Notes: a model not told the origin generated them from the sequence alone. A stretch of DNA of 53,258 bases from JBBDSH01 sp040905045 (GCA_040905045.1 JBBDSH010000023.1:1-53258); one strand, 5' to 3'; numbered from the stretch's first letter, positions 9,229 through 17,381 are shown. Numbers and translations: made by a program.

Positions 9229-9390
9229 AGGCGGACCCTGTGCCGGCATGTTGTAAGCCGGCGACCGGTATCCAGCAGATAAAAATTCATCATTCTGTTG
9301 CAAGAACATAAGGGATAATCCGTCTACTGGATGCTGGTGTGCACCAGCATGACGGCAAGGTTTTACCTCTTACGCTTCACGCCTCACACC

Positions 9391-11136
9391 TCACTCCTCA
9401 CGATTTTTCAACGCCTTCAGCATCTTGGTCCTCGCACGGGTGTTGATGATGTGTTTTTTCTCCGCCCAGCCACGGCGGGCCTGGGCAATGCCGAACTTCA
9501 GGTAATCGTAATGCCGGACGGCATGGGCGTCGGAATCGATGCACATCAATACACCGGCATCGATGCAGCGGCGCACCAGTTCGTCATTGATATCCAGGCG
9601 GTCCGGATAGGCGTCCACCTCCAGCACGGTGCCGGTTTTCTTTGCCGTGGCAATGATTTTCTCCAGATCCAGGTCGATGGCCTTGCGCCGATTAATGAGG
9701 CGGGTGGTCGGGTGAAAGATGATATCCACGTGGGGGTTTTCCATGGCACGGAGCAGCCGTTTCGTCTGATCGGTACGGGAAAGATCGAAATGACTGTGTA
9801 CCGCCGCGCCGACCACGTCCAGATGCGCCAGGGTATCGTCGTCAATATCCAGACTGCCGTCCTTGAGGATGTTCACCTCGGCGCCCTTGAGCACATGCAT
9901 CTTGCGGCCGTCTTTTTTCAGTTTTTTATTGAGCTTGTCGATGGCATCCATCTGCCTGCGCAGTTTCTTCTCGTCGGCGCCGTTGGCCACGGTGAGCGAT
10001 TTTGTATGATCGGTAATAACAATGTATTCCAGCCCGTCCCCCTCCGCCTCCCGCGCCATGGTCTCGATGGAATCCTCGCCGTCGGTCCAGTCGGTCTGGA
10101 TCTGCAGATCGCCGCGCAGATCGCCGTAGCCGATCAGGTCCGGTAACTTCCCCTTCTGCGCCGCTTCGATCTCGCCGCGATCCTCGCGCAGTTCCGGCGG
10201 CACCCAGGCCAGTCCCAGCTTCTTGTACAACGCTTCTTCCGTTTCCCCGGCGATGGCCGTCTCGCCTTCATACAAACCGTATTCGTTCAGCTTCCAGCCC
10301 TGCTTGATGGCGATGTTGCGCAGCTTGATGTTGTGCGCCTTGGAACCGGTGAAATAACACAACGCCGCGCCCCAGGATTCTGCCGGTACGATGCGCAGGT
10401 CGGCATCGAGACCGCTCTTCAGACGCACATTGGCCTTGGTCTCGCCCCGGCCGTAGACGTGTGCAATGTCAGGCAGATTGACGAAGCGTTCCATGACCTT
10501 TGCCGGCTTGCCTGACGTTACCAGGATATCCACGTCGCCGATGGTCTCCTTCCAGCGCCGCGCGGAGCCGGCGATGGAAACGCGATCCACCTCCGGGAAT
10601 TCACCGATGGTGTGTTCCAGCTTGCGCAGATCGGACAGGACAAAACCCAGCACGGCACGGCCGCCGGACTGGCGCAGAAACTCGATACCCTTGAGGATCT
10701 TCTGTTCGGATTTCTCGCCGAACCCTTCCAGCTCGCGAATCTTCCCGTCTTTCGCCGCCTGCTCCAGATCATCCAGATTGCGAACCTTTAATAACTTCCA
10801 GAGGGTTTTCACTGTTTGCGGACCGACGCCTTCCACCGCGGTCAACTCGCCGACTTCCACGGGGATTTTTTTCTTCAGTGCATCGTATTCCCCGAAATGG
10901 CCGGTCTTCAGCAGCGACTCGATGTGTTTCGCGATACTCTTGCCGACACCGGGGATGTCGTCGACGGCCTTGAGCCCGCCGCGCTCGTAGAGATCGGACA
11001 CCTGTTCGGACAGGGACTCGACATTCAGCGCCGCCCGTTCATAGGCCTGCGGCTTGAACGCCACTTCCTGCATTTCGTACAGCGCCGACATCTCGTAGAG
11101 AATGCGGGCGATGTCCTGGTTGGAGAGAGGTTTCAC
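9391..11136 (-). CDS. polX: DNA polymerase/3'-5' exonuclease PolX
   Basis: This family-X DNA polymerase with a C-terminal PHP domain acts in gap filling and base-excision repair. I place the start at the GTG at 11136 (VKPLSNQDIARIL), because GGAGG lies five bases upstream; that gives 581 residues, the normal family length. The order is: N-terminal helix-hairpin-helix region (VDDIPGVGKSIAKHIESLL), a second HhH (VEGVGPQTVKTLWK), polymerase motif GSARRWKETIGDVDIL with the catalytic Asp pair, then PHP motifs ITDH, KGAEVNI, HSHFD, HPTTR and DSDAH. PHP motif I reads DLQIQTDWTDG, so the expected His of the HxH or QxH pair is Gln. This may weaken exonuclease metal binding. Confidence 0.9.
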   Translation of the reverse strand: MKPLSNQDIARILYEMSALYEMQEVAFKPQAYERAALNVESLSEQVSDLYERGGLKAVDDIPGVGKSIAKHIESLLKTGHFGEYDALKKKIPVEVGELTAVEGVGPQTVKTLWKLLKVRNLDDLEQAAKDGKIRELEGFGEKSEQKILKGIEFLRQSGGRAVLGFVLSDLRKLEHTIGEFPEVDRVSIAGSARRWKETIGDVDILVTSGKPAKVMERFVNLPDIAHVYGRGETKANVRLKSGLDADLRIVPAESWGAALCYFTGSKAHNIKLRNIAIKQGWKLNEYGLYEGETAIAGETEEALYKKLGLAWVPPELREDRGEIEAAQKGKLPDLIGYGDLRGDLQIQTDWTDGEDSIETMAREAEGDGLEYIVITDHTKSLTVANGADEKKLRRQMDAIDKLNKKLKKDGRKMHVLKGAEVNILKDGSLDIDDDTLAHLDVVGAAVHSHFDLSRTDQTKRLLRAMENPHVDIIFHPTTRLINRRKAIDLDLEKIIATAKKTGTVLEVDAYPDRLDINDELVRRCIDAGVLMCIDSDAHAVRHYDYLKFGIAQARRGWAEKKHIINTRARTKMLKALKNREE

Positions 11137-11244
11137 GGCGCCTCCGGCCCGGTTCGAGTATTCAACAATAATATCATTCCGGCCCGGCGATCCACGCTGC
11201 GATTCTTTCATGTTAAAACAGTCCCGCAAAATTGTAATTTATAG

Positions 11245-11273
11245 TTGACACTTAAAAGAAGTGTGATTAAACT
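11245..11273 (+). promoter_or_regulatory. Promoter of the 11280 TA pair with embedded inverted repeat
   Basis: A TTGACA -35 box at 11245-11250 and a TAAACT -10 box at 11268-11273 are 17 bp apart. Transcription should start about at the ATG at 11280, so the toxin message may be leaderless. Between the boxes ACACTT-AAAAG-AAGTGT forms an inverted repeat, a likely site for the antitoxin. Confidence 0.6.
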
Positions 11274-11279
11274 GCCTGA

Positions 11280-11594
11280 ATGATCACTACAAGGAAGTAC
11301 CGTGATGTGCATGGAAAGATACCGTTCGATGAGTGGATGATCGGACTGCGGAACAGGCGCGCCAGACAACGCATCCATATCCGGGTCAGGCGGCTATCGC
11401 TCGGGCTGGAGGGTGACTGGAAATCTGCCGGTAAAGGCGTGCGCGAACTACGTATACCGGAAGGCAAGGGCTATCGCGTGTATTACACCTGGGATGGTGA
11501 TGATACTATCGTTCTATTATGTGGTGGTGATAAAAAATCCCAAAAGCAGGATATCAAGAAAGCAGTTGAATATTTGAAAGATTATCATGGCTAA
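11280..11594 (+). CDS. RelE/HigB-type toxin (addiction module killer protein)
   Basis: This 104-residue basic protein has the RelE/ParE fold pattern: FDEWMIGLRNRRARQRIHIRVRRLSLG, then GVRELRIPEGKGYRVYYTWDGDDTIVLLCGGDKKSQKQDIKKA. The ELRI...GYRVYY...LLxGGDKxxQ series is typical of the probable addiction module killer family that pairs with a HigA-like HTH antitoxin encoded downstream. Such toxins are usually ribosome-dependent mRNA endonucleases. The reading frame overlaps the antitoxin by 8 bp, so the two are translationally coupled. It appears intact. Confidence 0.85.
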   Translation: MITTRKYRDVHGKIPFDEWMIGLRNRRARQRIHIRVRRLSLGLEGDWKSAGKGVRELRIPEGKGYRVYYTWDGDDTIVLLCGGDKKSQKQDIKKAVEYLKDYHG

Positions 11595-11892
11595 AGCAAA
11601 AAAATCCGTCGCTTACGATCCGGTGGATTATCTAACCGCACCGGAAGATATCGCGGAATACATCAACGCCGCTATTGAGGATGGTGATGAACGGCTTATG
11701 CTCACCGCCCTGAACGACGTCGCCCGAGCGGCTCTGGGAATGTCTGAACTCGCGGAACGTACCGGCCTGTCCCGGGAAGCGCTCTACAACACCCTTTCGG
11801 AGAACGGCAACCCTCGCTTCTCCAGTCTCCTGGAAATCCTGCATGCCCTGGGACTGGAAGTTTCCGTCCGCCCCAGGGAAAACGCCGCCTGA
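11587..11892 (+). CDS. HigA-type HTH antitoxin of the 11280 toxin
   Basis: This 101-residue protein has an N-terminal part (YDPVDYLTAPEDIAEYINAAIEDGD) that should bind the toxin, and a C-terminal Xre-like HTH (MSELAERTGLSREALYNTLSENGNPRFSSLLEILHALGLEVSV). This is the usual plan of the addiction module antidote family. It overlaps the toxin stop by 8 bp. It should neutralise the toxin and repress the shared promoter at 11245-11273. Confidence 0.85.
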   Translation: MAKAKKSVAYDPVDYLTAPEDIAEYINAAIEDGDERLMLTALNDVARAALGMSELAERTGLSREALYNTLSENGNPRFSSLLEILHALGLEVSVRPRENAA

Positions 11893-11980
11893 TCCTCCGT
11901 ACCGATACGGCGATCACCCGCCGTTACAATTCACGAAATCCGAAAGTCTCAATAGAAAGTCCTGTGAGCTTTTTAAAGCT

Positions 11981-12856
11981 CTAACCCGAATCCTCCAACA
12001 AGACAATCCCCGCCAACTCCTCGCCATACCGCTTCACAACCCGGGCATCGATCCCCTCAAGCCTTGCCAGTGTATTCCGATCCGCCGGCAGCTCACGGGC
12101 AATGGCGACCAGCTCATGATCCTTGAGCACCCATTTCCGCGGCAGGTTCTTCCGGCGCGCCGTGATTTCGCGCCAGGCCGCCAGTCGTTTGAATACGGCC
12201 AGTGACGCGCCGCTGAATTTCTGCGCCTCCCGTATCTTGATCTTTTTCCACATGGACTCCGGGTCCGGTACGTACAGTTCCGGCCGGTACAATAACCGGC
12301 ACTGTTCCTCCATCTTCGTCATCAGTTCCGATTCCATCAGCCGGGTTTGCAACCGTTCATACAGCCGGGCCAGATGAATCACATCGTCCGCCGCGTATTG
12401 CAACTGCTTATCACTCAGGGGCCGCCGCTTCCAGTCCGTACGCGTCTGCGTCTTGGCCAGATCCACATCCAGTATCTCCCGGACCAGGTTGGCGTAACCA
12501 ATTTGACTCTCGTATCCGAGCAACGAAGCGGCGATCTGGGTATCGAACAGCGGCGCCGGCAATTCCCCCTTGAGATGATAAAACAGCTCGAAATCCTGCC
12601 GCGCAGCGTGAAATACCCCGGTGATACCGGGGTCGTAAAGCAGACCGTATAAAAGCTCGGGATCGTGAATCGCCAGCGGATCGATCACCGCGACCAGGCC
12701 GTTATCGCCGGCCACCTGCACCAGACACAGTTCCGGGTAATAGGTGTTCACCCGCTCGAATTCCGTGTCTACCGCCAGCCATTCGCAACCCCGCAATTGA
12801 TCGCAGACTTCCATCAATGACTCACGACTGTCGATTAATACCGGTTTATCATTCAT
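11981..12856 (-). CDS. rnd: Ribonuclease D
   Basis: This 3'-5' exoribonuclease of the DEDDy type trims tRNA and other stable RNA 3' ends. The catalytic residues are visible: the first Asp and Glu in AVDTEFERV, the next Asp in FHAARQDFELF, and Tyr and Asp in QYAADDVIHLARLY. One HRDC domain follows (AVFKRLAAWREITARRKNLPRKWVL...LEGI). The protein has 291 residues, well short of the roughly 375 of E. coli RNase D, so the second HRDC-like domain is missing. The start is the ATG at 12856, 34 bp after the phosphoesterase stop. Confidence 0.85.
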   Translation of the reverse strand: MNDKPVLIDSRESLMEVCDQLRGCEWLAVDTEFERVNTYYPELCLVQVAGDNGLVAVIDPLAIHDPELLYGLLYDPGITGVFHAARQDFELFYHLKGELPAPLFDTQIAASLLGYESQIGYANLVREILDVDLAKTQTRTDWKRRPLSDKQLQYAADDVIHLARLYERLQTRLMESELMTKMEEQCRLLYRPELYVPDPESMWKKIKIREAQKFSGASLAVFKRLAAWREITARRKNLPRKWVLKDHELVAIARELPADRNTLARLEGIDARVVKRYGEELAGIVLLEDSG

Positions 12857-12890
12857 GCTTTATTAACAAACACTGTTTCCGAATACGACA

Positions 12891-13688
12891 TTATATCTCC
12901 ACCAGCCGATCAGGGCTGAAATCCTTCACATTTTCCCCCGGATAGCCCGCCTGGTTGGACACAATCCGGGTTCCATACATCTGAACATCAAGACTCGAGT
13001 GCGTATGCCCGTATACCCACAAATCGATGTCATAAGCGGCAATGATCGCCTCCAGGTCCGAATAAAACGCCGTGTTGATGGGACTGTCCGGGAAAGCGGG
13101 ATTTTCGCACATCGGATGCGGCGCGTGATGGGAGACGACCACGGTTTTTCCGGCATACGGTTGCTTCAATTGCGCTTCCAGCCATTGCCGCTCGGCCCGG
13201 TGCAATGACAGGGCATCGGCCGGCTCGAACTTTCTGTCATTGTCCTGGGAACGGATCCGGATCAATTGATGGTCAACCATGCTCCTTCCGGCATGGAACA
13301 TGGCCAGATCCCGCGGCATGGCCGCGTCCGCTGCATAATCCGTCCATAACGTCAGACCGATTACACGCACATCGTCGAACACACAGACGCCGCAATCCAG
13401 AAAATGGACAGGGATCCCCTCCACCTGAGCGGCGATCCGCTCCTTCAGGGAATAATACTCATGCCGGTAGAATTCATGATTACCCGCGACATAGACCACA
13501 TCCTTCCGCAGCCGCCGGGATTCCCTCCCACTCCAGGCAATCCCCTCCAGTCCCGTATCGATATCGCCGGCCAGGATCACCACATCCGCGTCGGTGTCCG
13601 GTATTTCACCCTTCCAGGGATGCGACGGCGGCGGTTCACGATCCCTCAGGAATTCGTTATGCAGATCACTGAGAATATGGAGTTTCAT
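12891..13688 (-). CDS. Calcineurin-like metallophosphoesterase
   Basis: This 265-residue protein has metal-binding motifs in order: LSDLHNEF (D-x-H), LAGDIDTG (GD), VAGNHEFY (GNHE), VSHHAPHP and YGHTHSSLD (GHTH). All ligands of a dinuclear phosphoesterase are present. The ATG overlaps the end of the upstream wHTH-nucleotidyltransferase gene by 23 bp, so the two are probably co-transcribed and coupled. The substrate is unknown; a nucleotide made by the neighbour would be a reasonable guess but has no direct evidence. Confidence 0.8.
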   Translation of the reverse strand: MKLHILSDLHNEFLRDREPPPSHPWKGEIPDTDADVVILAGDIDTGLEGIAWSGRESRRLRKDVVYVAGNHEFYRHEYYSLKERIAAQVEGIPVHFLDCGVCVFDDVRVIGLTLWTDYAADAAMPRDLAMFHAGRSMVDHQLIRIRSQDNDRKFEPADALSLHRAERQWLEAQLKQPYAGKTVVVSHHAPHPMCENPAFPDSPINTAFYSDLEAIIAAYDIDLWVYGHTHSSLDVQMYGTRIVSNQAGYPGENVKDFSPDRLVEI

Positions 13689-14358
13689 ACAAAACCTCCA
13701 TATCTTTTTCGATTTCCCGGCGCCGGTAAGGATTATTCAGTATGGCGGGTGTGGCCAGGTCAACTTCTCGGCCTTCAAACAATTGACCGAGTTCGTCCCG
13801 CAGCTTCGACAGACCGCCCAGGGAAGGCGCCTTGCCGACCTCGAACTCGGCCAGGACATCAATATCACTGTCCGGTGTGAGTTCACCACGCGCGGCAGAA
13901 CCGAACAGAACCAGCCGCTTAATATGGAAACGATCCGCCAGTGATGCCAGTGACTGACGCGACACCGGAATGCGGCCACCAATCATCAGAACATCCTTTC
14001 CACTATTACGGGTCACCCCGACGTTTCCGGGTTCATAACCCTGTGCCGGGGTCAACGCTTTCTCGGCAATGCCGCAGAGTTCCGCATGGATGGGAGAAGC
14101 CGGATTGGCCCGGTAAAGTTTCCGATTACCTTCCCGGGATACCAATACCAGACCACTCTCCGCCAGCCGCGCCAGTTCCCGCTGCACAGCCCCCGAGCCT
14201 CCCCCGACCAGCCGGATCAGTTCGGCGGTATAAAAGCCGCGTTCCGGCTGACCGAACAGAAACCCCAGCACCCGTTGCCGGATACCGGGAAACAGAGCAT
14301 CGGCCGGGCGGGTGAAATGATAAGTGGCTGGTATTTCTGAGATCTTATTATTACCCAT
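13666..14358 (-). CDS. Winged-helix regulator fused to MNT-type nucleotidyltransferase (copy 1)
   Basis: This 230-residue protein has an N-terminal winged helix (RQRVLGFLFGQPERGFYTAELIRLVGGGSGAVQRELARLAESGLVLVSREGNRKLYRANP). A minimal nucleotidyltransferase domain follows with GS-x10-DxD, seen as LFGSAARGELTPDSDIDVL. I take the ATG at 14358 as start; the frame stays open further up to a TTG at 14394, but that stretch is occupied by the operator palindrome. A near-relative of the same plan is at 49201-49806. The domain order suggests an autoregulated antitoxin-like or regulatory enzyme. The gene overlaps the phosphoesterase by 23 bp. Confidence 0.8.
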   Translation of the reverse strand: MGNNKISEIPATYHFTRPADALFPGIRQRVLGFLFGQPERGFYTAELIRLVGGGSGAVQRELARLAESGLVLVSREGNRKLYRANPASPIHAELCGIAEKALTPAQGYEPGNVGVTRNSGKDVLMIGGRIPVSRQSLASLADRFHIKRLVLFGSAARGELTPDSDIDVLAEFEVGKAPSLGGLSKLRDELGQLFEGREVDLATPAILNNPYRRREIEKDMEVLYETPYSQ

Positions 14359-14387
14359 ATTGGGTATAATAATACCCAGTATAGGTA
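14352..14387. promoter_or_regulatory. Paired-palindrome operator of the wHTH-nucleotidyltransferase gene
   Basis: Two 15-bp inverted arms, TACCCATATTGGGTA and TACCCAGTATAGGTA (two mismatches), are separated by TAATAA. The start ATG at 14358 lies inside the first arm. The same 15-6-15 layout with the identical TAATAA spacer precedes the second copy at 49800-49835. It is probably an autorepression site over the transcription start. Confidence 0.7.
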
Positions 14388-14428
14388 AGTTCAAGTCTGA
14401 ACGTGTGTGTATTTATGCCCAGGGGTAC

Positions 14429-15178
14429 TTAATCCCCGCTCTTCTGCCCCGGCATGGAGCCTTTCGGCGCATTGTCGAACATGGTCTTCACGGCCGGCCG
14501 CGCGCGGATGCGACCCAGCCAGGCCATCACCCCCGGCGTATCCTTTTCGTTAACCACGTCGGGGAAACCGGCGTCCATGTTGTGGGCGATGGCGAAGTTG
14601 CAGATATCGGCGAGGGAATAGGCGTCCCCGGCCAGCCAGTCGTTATCCTTGAGCCGATCCTCCAGTTTGCCGATGGAAACCTTCACCTTGCGCATCTCCT
14701 CTTCCAGCATGTCCTTGGGAAAACCCTCGCGGGCGCGGCGCCATTTCACCTTCTGCTCGTGCAGCGGCACGCGCTCCACCAGCTTCTCGAACTCATCGTC
14801 CGGGATCTTGCGGGCCATGGGACCGATGGCGCGCTCCCAGCCGATGGTGGAGACGCACCAGCAGAAATACTCGTCCACGAACTTGGTCCAGACCCGGCTC
14901 TGCGCCCGGACATACGGGTCCGCCGGCCGCAGGGGATTGTCGTCGGGGAACACGTCCTCCAGGTATTCGCAGATCACCGTGGACTCGGTAATGATTTTGC
15001 CGTCGTGATCCAGCGCCGGCACCTGGCCGTTGGGATTGATCTTCTTGAACCAGTCCTCGTGCTGCTCGAACTTGCTCGGGTCCAGATAATGCGGCTTGAA
15101 ATCCAGGCCCTTCTCATACAGCGCCAGCAAGGGTTTCAATGAATTGGCGCCGGGGCCGAAGTTATAGAGTGTCAGCAT
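14429..15178 (-). CDS. Glutathione S-transferase family protein
   Basis: This 249-residue protein has an N-terminal thioredoxin-like domain (LTLYNFGPGANSLKPLLALYEKGLDF) with the cis-Pro glutathione site NPNGQVPAL and the EST-x-I-CEYL motif that binds the gamma-glutamyl group. A helical C-terminal domain has the family N-cap pattern LAGDAYSLADICNFA. It is cytosolic, and the substrate is unknown. The gene is monocistronic. Confidence 0.88.
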   Translation of the reverse strand: MLTLYNFGPGANSLKPLLALYEKGLDFKPHYLDPSKFEQHEDWFKKINPNGQVPALDHDGKIITESTVICEYLEDVFPDDNPLRPADPYVRAQSRVWTKFVDEYFCWCVSTIGWERAIGPMARKIPDDEFEKLVERVPLHEQKVKWRRAREGFPKDMLEEEMRKVKVSIGKLEDRLKDNDWLAGDAYSLADICNFAIAHNMDAGFPDVVNEKDTPGVMAWLGRIRARPAVKTMFDNAPKGSMPGQKSGD

Positions 15179-15346
15179 AATGTCTATCCTGTTCCAGTCA
15201 GCTTGTACTTCTGTCAGTTCGAAGAAAATAATACAGAGAGATTAAAATTCAATATCCAAATGACATCAGTTCCCTCAGTGATCGAATATTATTCTGATAA
15301 CGAAATGCTCAGGTTATATTGTGCCCTTATCCTCTCTCTTGGCATC

Positions 15347-15373
15347 GGTAACAAATGAGAATCATTTGTCACC
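15347..15373. promoter_or_regulatory. Fur-box-like palindrome (repeat element)
   Basis: GGTAACAAATGA-GAA-TCATTTGTCACC has 12-bp arms with one mismatch. The centre AAATGAGAATCATTT resembles a Fur site. Related copies are at 17859-17880 and 45358-45383. No iron gene is adjacent; it lies past the end of mscL and upstream of the glutathione transferase gene, so it may instead be a mobile palindrome or a stem-loop terminator. Confidence 0.4.
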
Positions 15374-15407
15374 GAGTCCCTGTAAGGTTCCCGGCAATGC
15401 CCTCCCG

Positions 15408-15827
15408 TCACCTTGCACCGCCGCCACCGGCCAGCAGGTCGCGAATCTCGGCCAGTAGTATTTCCTCATTGCTCGGCTGTGCCGGACTGACCGCCACCTC
15501 TTCCTTCTGCCGCTGCAACTGGTTGATGATTTTTACAAAGAAGAAAACAGAAGCGGCGATAATCAGAAAGTTAACCAGCGTCTGGATGAACTGTCCGTAA
15601 TTGAGCGTCACAGCCGCGGTAGCGGCCGTAGCCTGTTGCAGCGTTAATGACAATTCACTGAAATGCACGCCCCCAATCAAAGAACCGATGGGCGGCATAA
15701 TAATATCGTTGACCAGGGAGGAAACAATCTTGCCGAAGGCCGTCCCCATAATAATGCCAACGGCCATATCCACCATGTTACCGCGCACGATAAACGTCTT
15801 GAACTCGTTCAGTAGTGAGGAATTCAT
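15408..15827 (-). CDS. mscL: Large-conductance mechanosensitive channel MscL
   Basis: This 139-residue inner-membrane protein opens under membrane tension to release solutes in osmotic downshock. The first helix NMVDMAVGIIMGTAFGKIVSSLVNDIIMPPIGSLIGG is strongly conserved. A periplasmic loop, a second helix (FIQTLVNFLIIAASVFFFVKIINQL) and the C-terminal cytoplasmic helix (EEILLAEIRDLLA) follow. The start at 15827 has the SD-like CAGGAG. The length is normal. It is monocistronic. Confidence 0.96.
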   Translation of the reverse strand: MNSSLLNEFKTFIVRGNMVDMAVGIIMGTAFGKIVSSLVNDIIMPPIGSLIGGVHFSELSLTLQQATAATAAVTLNYGQFIQTLVNFLIIAASVFFFVKIINQLQRQKEEVAVSPAQPSNEEILLAEIRDLLAGGGGAR

Positions 15828-15893
15828 AACATAACTCCTGTAGATGGGTTACAGCATCAATAATGGGTCGTCCTGGAAAACATGTCCAGAAGC

Positions 15894-15984
15894 CGTAGCC
15901 CGGATGGAGCGCAGCGCAATCCGGGTAAATCATGCCATCAATACCTGAACTGGATTCCGGCCACGGCCTTCATCCAGGCTACGG
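15894..15984. repeat. 91-bp hairpin repeat, copy A (CGTAGCCCGGATGG type)
   Basis: The ends GTAGCCCGGATG and CATCCAGGCTAC are inverted. The element can fold as a long hairpin and resembles a small non-autonomous transposable element common in proteobacteria. An equally long copy is at 16914-17004 in the same orientation, and the two bracket the RQC-minor gene. Confidence 0.75.
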
Positions 15985-16158
15985 ACTCCACGGACTTTGG
16001 CAGGAGGCTTGAACTTTTCACAGGGAAGCACCAACATAAATTGAGGCAAACATAATCGGCAAACTTTAATTGCCGTCATTCCGGACAAGCCCGCTTTTGG
16101 GGCGCGATCCGGAATCCAATCGAAAGTCAGGCAAAATCCGGATTCCGGATAATCGCGG

Positions 16159-16197
16159 AGCCTGTCCCGGATCCCGGCCCTTTGGCCGGGACAGGCT
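16159..16197. repeat. Palindromic hairpin element
   Basis: Perfect 12-bp arms AGCCTGTCCCGG and CCGGGACAGGCT surround a 15-base loop. A copy with one arm mismatch is at 6298-6338. The 16000-16240 stretch around it is non-coding and repeat-like. Confidence 0.65.
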
Positions 16198-16298
16198 CTG
16201 ATGCGGGGCGGTACCGGCCCGTAGGCCGGCACAGGCTTCCGGGATGGCGAGAGCGGGTTTACTGATTATGGAGCTCTCTATCGAGCCGGATTCAATCC

Positions 16299-16889
16299 AT
16301 GAGCAGAAAAATACGACGCGTTCCGGTCTCGCCCGACGCGGGGGAGATCAAACAGCTTTCCGCGGAAGAGATTGCCCTCATCCTGCGCGGGGCGGACGAC
16401 CTCATCATGCGCGGCGGCCGCACGCTGCTGGCCAAGATCCTCAAGGGATCGCGGGAGAAAAGAATCATCGAGCTTGAACTGGACCAATCCCCCGCCTACG
16501 GAAAACTGGGCCACCTCACCACGGACGAAATCCTCGCCCGTATCGACTGGCTCATCCTCAACGACTATCTCACCGTCGAATACGACGGGCGCCTGCCGCT
16601 GCTGGTGTACACACAGCGCGGCTGGGAAATCGAGCGCGAGACCTATACCGCGGAAATGCAGGCGCGGGTTGACACGCTTATCGCCGGCAGCGAAGCCCCG
16701 CCCGATCTGTCCTGGCTCAACGACCGCAACCGGGAAGTGGTCATGCTGCTGTTGGATCGCATCGAGAAGACGGGCGGTCCCGTCTATCAGCCCGCCCTCG
16801 AAGCCTGGTCCAACAATACCTATAAAAAGATCCGGCGGAGGATACGACAGGTGATGGCGAGTCTCTCCGATTCTTCTCAGAAGCACTGA
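16299..16889 (+). CDS. RQC-minor family DNA-binding protein
   Basis: This 196-residue protein contains the winged-helix RQC-minor domain, seen as LSAEEIALILRGADDLIMRGGRTLLAKILKGSREKRIIEL, followed by the YGKLGHLTTDEILARIDWLILNDYL part with the recognition wing. In the RQC-minor family this domain binds nucleic acid and occurs alone or next to helicases and nucleases. The C-terminal part (LNDRNREVVMLLLDRIEKTGGPVYQPALEAWSNN) is helical and unassigned. The gene is solitary and flanked by the 91-bp repeats on both sides, so it may have travelled as a cassette. Confidence 0.7.
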   Translation: MSRKIRRVPVSPDAGEIKQLSAEEIALILRGADDLIMRGGRTLLAKILKGSREKRIIELELDQSPAYGKLGHLTTDEILARIDWLILNDYLTVEYDGRLPLLVYTQRGWEIERETYTAEMQARVDTLIAGSEAPPDLSWLNDRNREVVMLLLDRIEKTGGPVYQPALEAWSNNTYKKIRRRIRQVMASLSDSSQKH

Positions 16890-16913
16890 CACGGCACAAC
16901 CTTCGAATAAGCC

Positions 16914-17004
16914 CGTAGCCTGGATGGAGCGCAGTGGAGTCCAGGTAAGTCAAGCCACCAATCCCTTACCCGGATTTCGGCCATAGCCTTCATCCAGGTT
17001 ATGG
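16914..17004. repeat. 91-bp hairpin repeat, copy B
   Basis: This is the same length and orientation as 15894-15984, with about one quarter of positions changed (for example CGTAGCCTGGATGG). The ends remain inverted (GTAGCCTGGATG and CATCCAGGTTAT). Confidence 0.75.
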
Positions 17005-17030
17005 ACTGAGTGCCGGTAACTTAAAAATAG

Positions 17031-17059
17031 TTCCCATTTTGGGAACATTGTACTAGAAT
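17031..17059 (+). promoter_or_regulatory. HigBA promoter and operator
   Basis: TTCCCATTTTGGGAA at 17031-17045 is an inverted repeat. It covers the likely -35 (TTCCCA) and the spacer, and a TAGAAT -10 follows at 17054-17059 with 17-bp spacing. HigA should bind here. The same TTCCC-N5-GGGAA half-site design occurs at 49800-49835. Confidence 0.6.
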
Positions 17060-17087
17060 ACCCAGATGCCGGAGATTGGACTACAGG

Positions 17088-17381
17088 ATGCGAATTGTCG
17101 GGCGCGACATACTGGATGAATTTTGCCGCGCCCACGCTGACGGCAGAAAATGGATCGGCAACTGGATCGCCGAGACGGCTGCAACGAGGTGGAGGACGCC
17201 GCAAGATATCAAGGACCGATATCGAGGCGCCAGTTTTCTGAAGGACAACCAAGTCATTTTCAACGTAAAGGGAAACCGATACCGCATGGAAGTACTGGTG
17301 GCGTACAACACGGGAACCGTAGTGATTCAATGGATCGGTACACATTCCGAATATACGAAGCGAATGAGACAAAAGCAGTGA
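17088..17381 (+). CDS. higB: HigB toxin
   Basis: This 97-residue mRNA interferase belongs to the HigB family. Family landmarks are MRIVGRDILDEFCRAHADGRKWIGNW, then WRTPQDIKDRYRGASFLKDNQVIFNVKGNRYRMEVLVAYNTGTVVIQWIGTHSEY. The stretch VIFNVKGNRYRM and the closing WIGTHSEY are highly typical. I use the ATG at 17088; an in-frame TTG lies at 17076, but HigB proteins normally begin M-R/H-I/V. The stop overlaps the antitoxin start (GTGA at 17378-17381), giving coupled translation. It appears intact. Confidence 0.88.
   Translation: MRIVGRDILDEFCRAHADGRKWIGNWIAETAATRWRTPQDIKDRYRGASFLKDNQVIFNVKGNRYRMEVLVAYNTGTVVIQWIGTHSEYTKRMRQKQ

Noticed and set aside
9236..9390. Possible small RNA between repeat cluster and polX
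   Set aside because: Only partial repeats and no promoter-terminator pair.
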